This document shows positions 22,501 through 31,300 of a stretch of 64,000 bases of DNA, piece by piece (position 1 is the first letter of the stretch; the number at the start of each line of letters is the position of its first letter). The notes below the pieces were generated by a model. It saw nothing but the letters and a program-made list of their open reading frames with translations, did not search any database and was not told the DNA's origin. Position numbers and translations under genes: made by a program. The stretch is from Thermomonas flagellata (lineage in GTDB: Bacteria; Pseudomonadota; Gammaproteobacteria; Xanthomonadales; Xanthomonadaceae), in assembly GCF_022419185.1 (NCBI RefSeq), contig NZ_JAJOZK010000003.1:186001-250000 (forward strand). Direction: 5' to 3'.

Positions 22501-23201
22501 CTGCTGCCGCTCAGCGAGGTCTTGGGGAATCCGCTCGGCACCGTGCTGGCCGCCCCGGGGTTGCCCCAGGTGCTACGCACGATGTCGCTGCCGCCGTAGG
22601 TGATGATGTAGCGATAGTAGTTGGCGATGTTGGACAGGTAGGCCGGGCTGGTGTTGGTCGGGTCCTGCGGGACGAAGAAGGTCTTGTTGTTGGCGCCGAG
22701 GTCGACCGTGCCGCTGGTGGTGCCGGCCGGGGTGTAGGTGACGTACTGGTTGTTGTTGTAGGCGGCGTAATAGCTGGTGCCGCCGGTCAGGCGGTTGCCG
22801 TCCGGCCCCATCCACGGCTGGTAGGTCACCGCCGGGTTGTAGTACAGCCCGTTGGTGGCATAGCTCTGCATGTACATCGCGTTGTTGCTGGTCGAGTCCG
22901 GCGTGATGCCGGTGCCGTTGCTCACGCCGTTCGCATCGGGATTGCTGGTGAAGCCGGTGCCGGTGACCGAAGACACCAGCTGGTTGTTGATGTTCGCCCA
23001 CTGCATCGACCCCGAGTCGTCGAGGATGAACAGGATGTTCGGGGCGACCCGGAACGCGGTGCTGAGCGGTTCCTCCGGGATGCTGATGCCGGCGTGCACC
23101 GGCAGCGCCAGCGCGGTGGCGAGGGCGACGGCGGCGGGCAGGCCCCAGGCGCGCGGGCGGAGGGCGGACGGCAGGCGCGGGCGGAAGCGGATGGCGTTCA
23201 T
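19512..23201 (-). CDS. pilY1: Type IV pilus tip adhesin / biogenesis factor PilY1
   Basis: Large secreted protein of 1229 residues that caps the pilus with the minor pilins and acts in adhesion, twitching and surface sensing. A signal peptide (about 1-37) is followed by a von Willebrand A-like region starting [14 protein letters not shown], with the MIDAS motif DDSGSM at 61-66. The middle is Gly/Ser/Thr/Asn-rich and variable. The C-terminal half is the PilY1 beta-propeller, with [14 protein letters not shown] repeats. A calcium-binding-type loop [10 protein letters not shown] lies near 1157, and the protein ends in Arg-Gly-Asp. The start at 23201 is 5 bases after the pilX stop. G+C is visibly lower than in the neighbours because of the Thr/Asn/Ser-rich sequence. 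Confidence 0.95.
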   Translation of the reverse strand: MNAIRFRPRLPSALRPRAWGLPAAVALATALALPVHAGISIPEEPLSTAFRVAPNILFILDDSGSMQWANINNQLVSSVTGTGFTSNPDANGVSNGTGITPDSTSNNAMYMQSYATNGLYYNPAVTYQPWMGPDGNRLTGGTSYYAAYNNNQYVTYTPAGTTSGTVDLGANNKTFFVPQDPTNTSPAYLSNIANYYRYIITYGGSDIVRSTWGNPGAASTVPSGFPKTSLSGSSGNWQYYTVTVPAGTTVLSVKTSGGSGNADLYVRPLINPTLSAYQCRSNGGGNTETCMVYRPTPGVYQIGVYAASNFSNVTLAVRLSSGSRCDDGTASTGWVGCTSVLPSGRSLADELTNFATWYSYHRTRTKSAKAAAAEAFRTLGNRVRVGYRTIWDRSNFDIPVGDGNDGRFVDNDGSNGNPVTTSRSTWYNRLFGAIASGSTPLQAALNNAGTYYSRTDANGPYGPQSGAAQFTCRQNFTILTTDGYWNNSVVASGNQDGTAGSTITGPGQPPYTYTPSAPFADSYSNTLADVAMRYWKNDLRTDMTNNVPSTTADPAFWQHMVTFTISIGLKTTKGWGSVAEATTAINGGDSWPDPDTSNPTNDNAKRLDDLLHAAVNGHGEFTAATNPSEFSAGLAKALAAVVQRTSSFSNVATNAASIKTGGKVFNASYVSGLWTGQVKAWTLDANNNPTTLLWQASIPSYTTRKVFTWNGAMGATFPTTTQLVALTRVGGPVDYPVTGIDNANYLKGDASKEEKNGGLLRNRTSVLGDIIGSSPAYVDDTNTLYVGANDGMLHAFDGNTGNELFAYIPGLVNIGNLRDLSRGDYTHKFFVDGPVVVSDRKLTPGQNILVGALGKGGKGLFALDVTNPGSFGASNALWERADTASGNMGLVMGRPVLARVKSGQKAVILGNGVNSNNDKAVLIVLDLNTGAVLREIDTGAGNASNPNGLAAPSVVLGPDGKTVAYAYAGDRLGNVWKFDLTSATPGAWTATKLFTARSNDGSGAVQPITGGVAVATDPKTFKRWVFVGTGSFLTTAEAEDKTPLTQSLYGFIDDDSGLPLAYTDLVKRNIGNTGAVVDGYPVRTFDAKADLPVGKKGWFVNLPGNGERIVQDAQVVGNILVTASMIPEGDACESGGTGYINALDAFTGTSAGSSFFDLNNDGKTSDTVVGGVPVGSVNFGVGMPTLPIFLDGKLVVGGTGGSIGSEKPGAGGILRKQWSRVSWREIRGD

Positions 23202-23206
23202 GGCGG

Positions 23207-23761
23207 TCACAGCCGGGGGAAGCGGTAGATGACGTCGGACTGCAGCACCGCCGAGGCGCGCCCGGGCGCCTGGCTGCGCGCGGTGATGCGGAACATCGGG
23301 CCGATGTTGGCGGTGGCGGAGGCCGGGATGGTGCCGCCGGTCTCCATGTAGGCCTGGTTCTCGCCGAGATATTCGATCCAGTACTCGGCCGGGGTATCCG
23401 GGACATTGGGATTGCCGGCGCCGAAATCGGGCGCGACCGGGCGCCAGGTGGCGGCCGCCTGCGCGGTGCCGGTCGGGCAGATCGACTGGGACGCGCACAG
23501 GCTCGCGTTGATCGCGGCCGGGTTCATGGTGGCCGCGCCGGAGTCGGCCAGTTGCTGGCGGCCGACGGCCAGCGCCCGCTCGGCGGCCTGCAGGGCCAGG
23601 TTGCGGTCGTACAGGTTGGCGCTCATGCGCTCCTGCAGGGCGGAGCTGCGCAGCACCGCGATGCCGAGCACCGACATCACGATCAGCAGCAGCAGCACCA
23701 CCAGCAGCGAGATGCCCTGCTGGCGGCGGCGGGAAGCGGACGGGACGAAATGCACACTCAT
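23207..23761 (-). CDS. pilX: Minor pilin PilX (GspK-like)
   Basis: A 184-residue minor pilin thought to sit at the pilus tip with PilY1. The leader ends QQG and the mature start is ISLLVVLLLLIVMSVLG. It lacks the Glu at +5 (Val instead), as in GspK/PilX-type tip subunits, which cap rather than extend the filament. It continues AVLRSSALQERMSANLYDRNLALQAAERAL, a strongly PilX-like helix. The ATG overlaps the pilW stop (ATGA). Cysteines near 88-94 may form a disulfide. Confidence 0.92.
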   Translation of the reverse strand: MSVHFVPSASRRRQQGISLLVVLLLLIVMSVLGIAVLRSSALQERMSANLYDRNLALQAAERALAVGRQQLADSGAATMNPAAINASLCASQSICPTGTAQAAATWRPVAPDFGAGNPNVPDTPAEYWIEYLGENQAYMETGGTIPASATANIGPMFRITARSQAPGRASAVLQSDVIYRFPRL

Positions 23762-24642
23762 GGCAGGCGGTTCCGCAGGCTGGCGCCGGTGGCGACGGTG
23801 CGATCAACGTTGCGGACCTCGCCCGGGATCTGGCTGGGCATGACCGCACGCATCGGCATCACCACGCGGATGGCATCGACGTACTGGAAGTTGCTGGGAT
23901 TGGTCACGTAGGCGGTCGGGTTGCCGTTGGCGGACTGGCGGTAGGTCACGCGCAGGCCCTGCACGCCGTCGGCCACTTCCTGCGCGGCGCCGCCGAAGCT
24001 CGACACCCACAGCGAGCTGCCGCTCTCGCGCCCGTTGGGCTGCACGAACCAGCGGTTGCTGCGCAGGCGGGAGATCGACACGCTGCCGGGATCGGCGTTG
24101 GTGGTGTCCTGCGGATCGAACGGCAGCGGAGTAGTGAAGGTCACGGTCTGCCCGGAGGTGGCGGCCACGGTGGTGAAGCCGGTCAGCGCCGCGTTGCAGA
24201 CCATCACCACGTCGCCCGGCTTGAAGATGTCGCTGGCCGCCGGGGTCGGCTCGAGCAGGGTCACGCTGTTGGTACTGGCCGTTCCTGGCTTCACCCGATA
24301 GGACAGATCGTCGGCGGAGGTGGTGGTGAACTCGGTTGGCGTGCCGCTCAGCGCCGTGCGGAAAAGCACGCTGTTGGCATCGCTGCCCAGCACGCGCGCC
24401 TCGCTGGAGCAGGCCGAGCCGCCGGTGGCGCGGATGTCGCGCACCATCATCTCGTACGCGGCGCGGGCGTTCTCCTGGACCCGGTTCTGGCCCTCGTTGG
24501 CGCTGTAGGTGCGCTGGTTGGACTGGAACACCGCGACCGCGGCGCCGAGCACGATCAGGCCCAGCACCATCGCGATCATCAGCTCGACCAGGCCGAAGCC
24601 GGCCGGCCGCGACGGGAGGATCCTCGGCTTCTCAGGCTTCAC
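23758..24642 (-). CDS. pilW: Minor pilin PilW
   Basis: A 294-residue minor pilin with mature start G|FGLVELMIAMVLGLIVLG, keeping Glu +5, then FQSNQRTYSANEGQNRVQENARAAYEMM-type sequence that is diagnostic for PilW. The start is GTG at 24642, with GGAGG 7 bases upstream, overlapping the pilV stop as GTGA. An ATG-initiated reading frame further upstream is only shadow sequence over pilV. It works with FimT, PilV, PilX and PilE to prime pilus assembly. Confidence 0.92.
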   Translation of the reverse strand: MKPEKPRILPSRPAGFGLVELMIAMVLGLIVLGAAVAVFQSNQRTYSANEGQNRVQENARAAYEMMVRDIRATGGSACSSEARVLGSDANSVLFRTALSGTPTEFTTTSADDLSYRVKPGTASTNSVTLLEPTPAASDIFKPGDVVMVCNAALTGFTTVAATSGQTVTFTTPLPFDPQDTTNADPGSVSISRLRSNRWFVQPNGRESGSSLWVSSFGGAAQEVADGVQGLRVTYRQSANGNPTAYVTNPSNFQYVDAIRVVMPMRAVMPSQIPGEVRNVDRTVATGASLRNRLP

Positions 24643-25106
24643 AGCTCGGCCTCCGTGAGCAGTTGCCGGGTACCGCCGCCGGCGCGCTGGTCGTTCCATT
24701 CGATGGTGACCGTGCAGGCGGCAGGGCAGCCGGCGATGATGCCGCGCGCGTTGGCCTCCAGCGCCGGCTGCGGCGGGGTGTAGCCCTGCCAGTTGGCCAC
24801 CCCGCGCATCGCCGCGACCCATTCGTTGAGGTCGTGCTGGGCCAGGGTGCCGCCCGCCGGCGGCGCGGCCCAGGTGCCGTTGTAGTCGGCGGCGTTGGCG
24901 CGGTTCAGGCGCATGGCCTCGATGATCTGGTTGGTCAGCATCACCGCCTGGCTGCTCTCCAGCGAGCTCTGCCCGCCGCGCAGGGCGTAGGCCTGCATGG
25001 CACCGATGCCGAGCAGGCCGATGCCGAGCACCAGCACCGAGACCAGCACCTCGATCAGGCTGATGCCGCGCTGCCGCTGCGGTACACGGGGGACAGCATG
25101 GCTCAC
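24639..25106 (-). CDS. pilV: Minor pilin PilV
   Basis: A 155-residue minor pilin. The leader ends QRQRG and the mature start is ISLIEVLVSVLVLGIGLLGIGAMQ, the PilV signature with Glu +5. Two cysteines (CPAAC) lie near the C-terminus. It starts with GTG at 25106, preceded by GGAGGG at 8 bases, and overlaps the fimT stop (GTGA). Annotation from ATG alone would miss the start. Confidence 0.92.
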   Translation of the reverse strand: MSHAVPRVPQRQRGISLIEVLVSVLVLGIGLLGIGAMQAYALRGGQSSLESSQAVMLTNQIIEAMRLNRANAADYNGTWAAPPAGGTLAQHDLNEWVAAMRGVANWQGYTPPQPALEANARGIIAGCPAACTVTIEWNDQRAGGGTRQLLTEAEL

Positions 25107-25645
25107 GGGCAGTTCCCTCCGCCGTTGTTGGATGCATAGCTGGTGATGCCGCTGACCATGATGGTCACGATCCTCTGGTTGTCGGCCGGGTTGGTGGTGG
25201 GCAGGCAGGCGGTGATCTGGGCCTGGGCGTCGATGCGGCCGGACGGCCGGAACACGATGCCGGCGGGCGGGCCGGAGATCTGCACGCCGCCGGTCGGGGC
25301 ATCGCTGCGGATCACGTCCACATCGCTGGGTGTGGCGGGATCGCGGCCACGGATCACCCAGCGCGTCCAGTTGCCGGTGCTGGCGCAGGTGCTGCCGTCG
25401 CTGCTGCCGCACAGGGTGACCGGCACGTTGCGCCGCACTGCCTCGGTCTTGGCGATCTGGATCGCCGCCTGCAGCTCGCCGGTGGCGGCGCGCAGGCGGT
25501 TGCCGTTGACCAGCCCCTGCATCGCCGGCACCGCGACCACCGCCAGCACACCGAGCACGGCCACGGTCACCATCAGTTCGACCAGAGTGAAGCCGGCGAT
25601 GCGGCTACGCCTGCGAGCCTCGATCCGGTTGCGTGCGTCTGGCAT
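25103..25645 (-). CDS. fimT: Minor pilin FimT/FimU (GspH-like), first gene of the pilin operon
   Basis: A 180-residue GspH-type minor pilin; the leader ends RIAG and the mature start is FTLVELMVTVAVLGVLAVVAVP. The following LRAATGELQAAIQIAKTEAVRRN is typical of FimT/FimU. Cysteines in CGSSDGSTCAS and near the C-terminus suggest disulfides. The start at 25645 (MPDARNRIE) follows a GGGGG run; an ATG at 25666 would add seven residues but has no ribosome-binding site. It opens the six-gene operon and is divergent from a histidine kinase. In Pseudomonas the equivalent operon is activated by AlgZ(FimS)/AlgR. Confidence 0.9.
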   Translation of the reverse strand: MPDARNRIEARRRSRIAGFTLVELMVTVAVLGVLAVVAVPAMQGLVNGNRLRAATGELQAAIQIAKTEAVRRNVPVTLCGSSDGSTCASTGNWTRWVIRGRDPATPSDVDVIRSDAPTGGVQISGPPAGIVFRPSGRIDAQAQITACLPTTNPADNQRIVTIMVSGITSYASNNGGGNCP

Positions 25646-25717
25646 GGCACCCCCACGTTCTTCCATCGCGCAGGCTAGGGATGGCCCGTCAGGGATGCCA
25701 GCAGCGCCCGATGGATG

Positions 25718-25740
25718 GCCGTCCGGGCGGCATGGACGGC
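25718..25740. promoter_or_regulatory. Inverted repeat between fimT and the kinase gene
   Basis: GCCGTCC and GGACGGC (7 bp each, 9 bases apart) lie in the 129-base divergent gap. A related half-site, GGCCCGTC, occurs at 25683-25690. This is a candidate operator for the pilin operon or the kinase. It does not match the Pseudomonas AlgR consensus closely. Confidence 0.35.
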
Positions 25741-25762
25741 AGGCGCAGGGCGGGCCCGCGGC

Positions 25763-25768
25763 TATGAT
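25763..25768 (+). promoter_or_regulatory. -10 box of the histidine kinase gene (probable leaderless start)
   Basis: TATGAT (5 of 6 consensus) ends 6 bases before the ATG at 25775, so transcription would begin at or next to the start codon. No ribosome-binding site precedes that ATG, which fits a leaderless mRNA. No clear -35 box was found. Confidence 0.45.
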
Positions 25769-25774
25769 CGGCGC

Positions 25775-26803
25775 ATGCCGACCCCTGCCCCGCCCGCCTC
25801 GCGGCCGCTGCTGGAGGCCCTGTTCCGCCCGCAGGCGCTGATCGCGGTACTGCTGGCCGGCGAGGCGTTGGCGGTGCTGCTGGCGCTGGCGCCGGGGCCG
25901 CAGCCGGACCGGCTGGTGACCTTCGGGCTGGTGTCGCTGGCGGCGCAGTGGATCGCGCTCGGCACCCTTGCGCTGGTCCACCTGCTGCGCGCGCCGCTGG
26001 CGCGCCTGGGGCCGATGCGGCTGGCCTGGGCCTGCCTCGGCCTGTACCTGGCGGTGGCGCTGCTGGTGCTGTACGGCGCCGCCCAGCTGCAGGCGCTGGC
26101 GGTGCCGGAGGGCGCGCAGCGCACCGGCTGGCTGCTGCGCCAGGCCGGGATCGTCGGCGTGGTCGGGCTGCTCGGGCTGCTCGCCTTCCGCCAGTACTGG
26201 CATGCGCGCCAGCTGGCGGTGCGCGCCAAGCAGCTGGAACTGCAGGCGCTGCAGGCGCGGGTGCGCCCGCACTTCCTGTTCAACGCACTCAATACCGGCG
26301 CGGCGCTGGTGCACGCGCAGCCGGACGCCGCCGAACGCGTGCTGCTGGATCTGGCCGACCTGTTCCGCGCCGCGCTGCGCGGCCCGCAGCGGGTGCCGCT
26401 GGCGGAGGAACTGGCGCTGGCGCGGCGCTACCTCGACATCGAGGCGCTGCGGCTGGGCGCGCGCCTGCGGCTCGACTGGCGGGTGCCGGACCCGCCGCCG
26501 CCGGTGGAGGTGCCGGTGCTGTCGGTGCAGCCGCTGGTGGAGAACGCGATCCGGCACGGGATCGAGCCGCGCCGCGGCGGCGGGCGGCTGGAGGTGGAGG
26601 TGCGCGCCGCCGGTCCCGCGGTCGAAGTGCTGGTGCGCAACGACCTGCCCGACGCGGCGGCAGGCACCGGCGGGCACGCGATCGGACTGGCCGCCGCGCG
26701 CCAGCGGGTGGAGGCGCTGGCCGGCGCGCGCGGGGAGTTGCAGGCCGGGATCGAGGACGGCCGTTACGTGGCGCGCCTGCGCATCGCCCCCGACGCGGGG
26801 TGA
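25775..26803 (+). CDS. LytS/AlgZ-family sensor histidine kinase, orphan
   Basis: A 342-residue membrane kinase. Four hydrophobic segments (about 18-38, 49-71, 85-105, 120-137) precede a His_kinase domain with phospho-acceptor His166 in RVRPHFLFNAL and the N-box VQPLVENAIRHGI; a HATPase segment ends in GHAIGLAAARQRVEAL. This is the AlgZ(FimS)/LytS class, whose partner is normally a LytTR response regulator such as AlgR. None is next to it: the next gene is convergent ppnN. It is divergent from the minor-pilin operon, which AlgZ/AlgR controls in Pseudomonas, so a role in pilus regulation is a reasonable inference. It is preceded by a -10 box and no ribosome-binding site. Confidence 0.88.
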   Translation: MPTPAPPASRPLLEALFRPQALIAVLLAGEALAVLLALAPGPQPDRLVTFGLVSLAAQWIALGTLALVHLLRAPLARLGPMRLAWACLGLYLAVALLVLYGAAQLQALAVPEGAQRTGWLLRQAGIVGVVGLLGLLAFRQYWHARQLAVRAKQLELQALQARVRPHFLFNALNTGAALVHAQPDAAERVLLDLADLFRAALRGPQRVPLAEELALARRYLDIEALRLGARLRLDWRVPDPPPPVEVPVLSVQPLVENAIRHGIEPRRGGGRLEVEVRAAGPAVEVLVRNDLPDAAAGTGGHAIGLAAARQRVEALAGARGELQAGIEDGRYVARLRIAPDAG

Positions 26804-26816
26804 GCGTGGCCCCGGC

Positions 26817-28235
26817 TCAGGCCACCACCCGGTAGCACGGGCGGTAGTCGCCGGAAATCTTCATCCGCCGCTGCTCGACGAACGCGCGCAGCAGCGCGTC
26901 CAGCGCCTGCATGATGTCGGCATCGCCGTGGATCTCGAACGGCCCGTGCGCCTCGATCCGGCGCATACCGTCCTCCTTCACGTTGCCGGCCACGATCCCG
27001 GAGAACGCGCGGCGCAGGTCGGCCGCCAGTTCGTGCGGCTTGCGCCCGTGGTGCAGCGCGAGCGCGGCCATCGCCTCGTGGGTCGGCACGAACGGCTGCT
27101 GGAAGTCCAGCGGCACCGCCAGCGCCCAGTTGAAGAAGAACGAATCCTCCTGGGCGATGCGCTGCTCGCGCACCTTGCGGATGCCCTCGTGCATCCGCCG
27201 CGCGACCTGCGCCGGGTCGGCGATCACGATCTCGTACAGCGCCGCCGCGGCCTCGCCCAGGGTCAGGCGGATGAACGTGTCGATCTGCTCGAAGTACGGG
27301 GCCGCCCCGGTCGGCCCGGTCAGGATCAGCGGGAAGCGCAGGCGCGCGTTCTCCTCGCGCAGCAGGATGCCGAGCAGGTACAGGATCTCCTCGGCGGTGC
27401 CGACCCCGCCGGGGAACACGATGATGCCGTGGGCCATGCGCACGAAGGCCTCCAGGCGCTTCTCGATGTCCGGCATGATCACCAGGTGGTTGACGATCGG
27501 GTTCGGCGACTCGGCGGCGATGATCCCCGGCTCGGTGATGCCGATGTAGCGCGGGCGCCGGCGGCGCTGCTTGGCATGCGCGATGGTGGCGCCCTTCATC
27601 GGCCCCTTCATCGCGCCCGGGCCGCAGCCGGTGCAGATGTCCAGCCCGCGCAGGCCCAGCTCATAGCCGACCTGCTTGGTGTACTCGTACTCCTCGCGCC
27701 CGATCGAGTGCCCGCCCCAGCACACCACCAGGTTCGGGTCGCCCGGCTGCAGCACGCGCGCGTTGCGCAGCAGGCGGAACACCACGTCGGTGATGCCGGC
27801 CGAGCCCTCCGGTACGCCCTCGCGCGGCCCCAGCTCGATCGCGGTCCAGGCCAGGTCGCGCACCACCGCGAACAGCAGTTCGGCCACGCCGCGGATGATC
27901 TGCCCGTCCACGAACGCCATCGCCGGGGCATTGCGCAGCTCGATGCGCACGCCGCGGTCCTGCTGCAGCACCTGGATGTCGAAATCGGGGTACAGCTCCT
28001 GCGCCGCACGCGGGTCGTCGGAGGCGCTGCCGGAGGTCAGCACCGCCAGTGCACAGCGGCGCAGCAGGTCGTGCATGCCGCCGGAGGCATCGCGCAGGCG
28101 CGCAACTTCCTCGCGGGACAGCACGTCCAGCCCACCCTTGGGGTAGAGGTGGGCATCGACGGTCGGCAGGGTGGAGGAACGGGGGTGGGGATCGGCCGCG
28201 GCCTGCGGCGCGTGCGGGGTCTTGTATGCGTCCAT
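26817..28235 (-). CDS. ppnN: Nucleotide 5'-monophosphate nucleosidase PpnN (LOG family)
   Basis: A 472-residue homologue of E. coli PpnN/YgdH (454), which cleaves purine and pyrimidine nucleoside monophosphates to base and ribose-5-phosphate and in E. coli is activated by (p)ppGpp. The central Rossmann-like LOG domain shows GLDICTGCGPGAMKGPMKGA (about 197-216) and FPGGVGTAEE (274-283), the catalytic and phosphate-binding motifs. The N-terminal regulatory domain and a C-terminal domain after residue ~330 match the long PpnN type, unlike short LOG proteins. A TAAAGT -10 box (28250-28245) lies 9 bases before the ATG, so the leader is very short. Confidence 0.92.
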   Translation of the reverse strand: MDAYKTPHAPQAAADPHPRSSTLPTVDAHLYPKGGLDVLSREEVARLRDASGGMHDLLRRCALAVLTSGSASDDPRAAQELYPDFDIQVLQQDRGVRIELRNAPAMAFVDGQIIRGVAELLFAVVRDLAWTAIELGPREGVPEGSAGITDVVFRLLRNARVLQPGDPNLVVCWGGHSIGREEYEYTKQVGYELGLRGLDICTGCGPGAMKGPMKGATIAHAKQRRRRPRYIGITEPGIIAAESPNPIVNHLVIMPDIEKRLEAFVRMAHGIIVFPGGVGTAEEILYLLGILLREENARLRFPLILTGPTGAAPYFEQIDTFIRLTLGEAAAALYEIVIADPAQVARRMHEGIRKVREQRIAQEDSFFFNWALAVPLDFQQPFVPTHEAMAALALHHGRKPHELAADLRRAFSGIVAGNVKEDGMRRIEAHGPFEIHGDADIMQALDALLRAFVEQRRMKISGDYRPCYRVVA

Positions 28236-28289
28236 AGGCCGCGCACTTTAACCCGGATGCCGGCGCGCGGCGCGTACGTCCGCAAAAGG

Positions 28290-28315
28290 AAACGCCCGGG
28301 AAGTCCCGGGCGTTT
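28290..28315 (-). terminator. Hairpin terminator after the TonB-dependent receptor
   Basis: AAACGCCCGGG and CCCGGGCGTTT form a perfect 11-bp stem with a 4-base loop, followed on the minus strand by CCTTTTGCG. It lies 28 bases after the receptor stop and before ppnN on the same strand. Confidence 0.85.
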
Positions 28316-28343
28316 CGCGGTACGGCAACAGCGGTCGGTGGGA

Positions 28344-31300
28344 TCAGAAGGTGTAGCGCAGGGTGACCCGCACCTGCCAGCGCGAGATCGCATTGGTGTC
28401 GTACAGCCCGAGCGCGGTCGGGGTGTACTGGCCATTCACGACCGGCAGGCTGTAGATGTACTTGCCGTCGGCACCCACGCCCGCGTAGTTGGCCAGGGTG
28501 CGGCCGAACGGGAAGCTGATGCGCTCCTCCTGGCCCCACTTCTTGTTGAGGGCGTTCAGGAAGTTGTACACGTCCAGCCGGATCTCGCCCTTGTGCCCGG
28601 CCATCAGGCCCGGCAGTTCCTGCCGCAGGCTGACGTCGAGGCGGTTGACCCACGGCGAGTTGGCGCGGTTGCGCTCGGCGATCTGGCCCTGGTGGGTGCG
28701 CAGATACGGATCGCTGGCGATGAAGTCCCAGAACTGCTGGATCACGGTCGGCGAGGTGCCGGCCGCGAAGTTCACGTCGCCCATGCGCGGGATGTAGACC
28801 AGGTCGCGCGCATAGGAGTCGCCGTTGGCGTCGTTGCCGAACACCCAGCTGTACGGCTGGCCGGTGTGGCCATCGTAGAACGCCGAGACGCTGGTGACGT
28901 AGTTGCCGAAGAAGCGGTGCTGCCAGGTGAACGAGGCGGTCACGCGGTCGCGGATCGAGTAGTTGGAGATCCCCGCCACGTCCTCGTTCGGGTTGACCCA
29001 CCAGTTGTTGCTGAAGTTCGAGCTGGCCTGCGAGGAGGTGCCCGGGTTGACTTCGGTGGCGTAGCCGTGGGTGTAGGCCAGCGACCACGACCAGTCGTCC
29101 TTGAACGGGCGCTTCAGGCTGAAGGTCAGGTAGTTGGCCTCGCCCTTCTTGGTGTTGTCCAGCACCGTGACCGCCTGCGCGAACGCCGAGTTGGCGTTGC
29201 AGCGGTTGCGGCTGGCCGGGGTGCCGATGGTGCCGCCGGTGCCCAGGCAGTAGTAACTGAAGCGGCCGTCCGGCAGGGTCGCGGTCGGGGCGCCGATGTT
29301 GAGGTTGCGGTAGAAGATGCCGTCCTTGACCTTCAGGCCCTCCCACTCGGCGGTGGCGACGATGCCGTCCCACGGCAGCTCGACGTCCAGGCCCAGGCTA
29401 CCCTTCCACACGCTCGGCTGCTTGAAGCCGGGCGCCAGGGTGTCGACCGCCATCTGCGCGCTGGCCGGCGGTGGCACGACCTGGTTGTACGGGTCGCCGC
29501 TGAACGGATACTGCGCCGAAATCGCCGGGTTGTTGGCCGAGTTGCGGATCGAGTAGGTTTTGACCGTGATGCCGTTGTTCTGGTACGGGTTGGTCAGCCA
29601 CACGCCCAGCGCCTGGCCCTGGAACAGGCCCAGGCCGCCGCGCAGCTGCGCCAGGCGCTCGCTGTCGAACTGGTAGTTGAACGAGACGCGCGGCTGCAGC
29701 AGGCTCTTGCCATCCACCGTGTTGTCGTTGCGGAAGCCGAACGCGGTGAAGAACGCCTGGTTGTAAATCGGCTTGTCGCCGGTCTTGGCCAGGTCGTAGC
29801 GCAGGCCGTACTGCACCGACAGGCGGTCGGTCACCTGCCAGTCGTCCTGGATGAACAGGCCCCACTGGTCGAGCTTCCAGCGCGCGGCGACGTCGGCAAT
29901 GGTGTAGCCCGGCGCCGGGCGGTACAGGTCGTACTGGTAGTAGTTGCCGCTCTGGAAGTTGGCGATGCCGTTGAAGATGTAGGCGCCGAACTGGGTGCGG
30001 CCGAACAGGTTGTAGATCTTGTCGGAGTTGTAGTCGAAGCCGAACTTGACGCTGTGGCTGCCGGTGAACCAGGTGCCGGCGAAGAACCCGCGCCAGGTCT
30101 TCACGCCCAGCTCGTTGATGTGCGAGAACTGCTCCTCGCCGAGGTTGACGGTCGGCGCGGTGCCGGCGCCGGTGCCGCCGCCGAGGTTGATCACCACCTG
30201 CGGCATGTCGCCGAGCAGGCCGTTGCGCAGCACGAAGTAGTCGGTGTAGGAGATCGAGGCCTCGGTGGAGAAGCTGTCGCTCCAGTCGTCGTACAGGTTC
30301 AGCACGTAGTTGTCGTTCTTGCGGTGGCGCTGGTACCAGTAGCTCGACAGCGCGACGCTGGTATTGCTGAAGCCGTTGATGACCGGCTCGGTCTCGTCCA
30401 CCCGGTTGTAGCGCAGGCTGGCGCGGTGGGCGTCGTTGATGTTCCAGTCGAACTTGATCACCGCGCGCTTGCTGTCGGTGTTCACCGAGGATGCGCCGAG
30501 GTCGCCCGGGACCAGCCCCTTGCTCTGCGCGATCTGGATGATCTGGTTGATCTGGGCGGTGGTCAGGCCCGGGATCTTGGTGCTGGCGTTGGAGTCGGAC
30601 GGGCCGATGATCGGGCCGGGGCCGATGATCTCGCTCTTCTCGTAGCCGGCGAAGAAGAACAGCTTGTCCTTGACGATCGGGCCGCCGAGGGTGAAGCCGC
30701 CGTCCCACTTGCGCTTGTAGCCGCCGAACAGGGCCGGCTTATCGCTGGTCAGGTTCTTGGCGTCGGTGTAGCTGTAGTAGACCGAGCCCTTGAAGTCATT
30801 GGTGCCGGACTTGGTCACCGCGTTGATGTTGGCGCCGATCGCGCGACGAGTGGTCACGTCGTAGTTGGCGGTGGCGACGTTGTATTCCTGGATGGTGTCG
30901 ATCGAGATCGGGGTGCCGACGTACGGCAGGCCGTTCGCCTCCAGGCCGAACGGGTCGTTCACGCCGACCGCGTCCACGCTGATGTTGTTGAAGCGGCTGT
31001 TCTGGCCCATGGCCGAGATCTCGCCGCGGGCCTGGTCGGTCACCACCACGCGCGGATCGAGGCGCGCCACGTCCTGGATCGAGCGCCCCGGCATCGGGGT
31101 GTTGTCCAGGTCCTTGCGCGACAGGTTGGTGCCCATGCCCTTGTTGCTGCTGTCGAACGCGACCGGGCCGGCGGAGCCGACCGCGACCACGGTGGCGACG
31201 GTGGTGACGTCGTTCTTCAGCTGGGCATTGACGGTGTTGATCTGGTCGAGGCCGAGGTAGACGTTGTCCTCGGTGTCGCTGCCGGCGCCGGCCTTGTTGA

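Noticed and set aside
23202-23849. Upstream extension of the pilY1 frame
   Set aside because: It runs over pilX in another frame; the signal peptide starting at 23201 fixes the real start.
25646-25774. Sigma-54 promoter for the pilin operon
   Set aside because: TGGCA occurs, but the matching TTGC element at the right spacing is missing.
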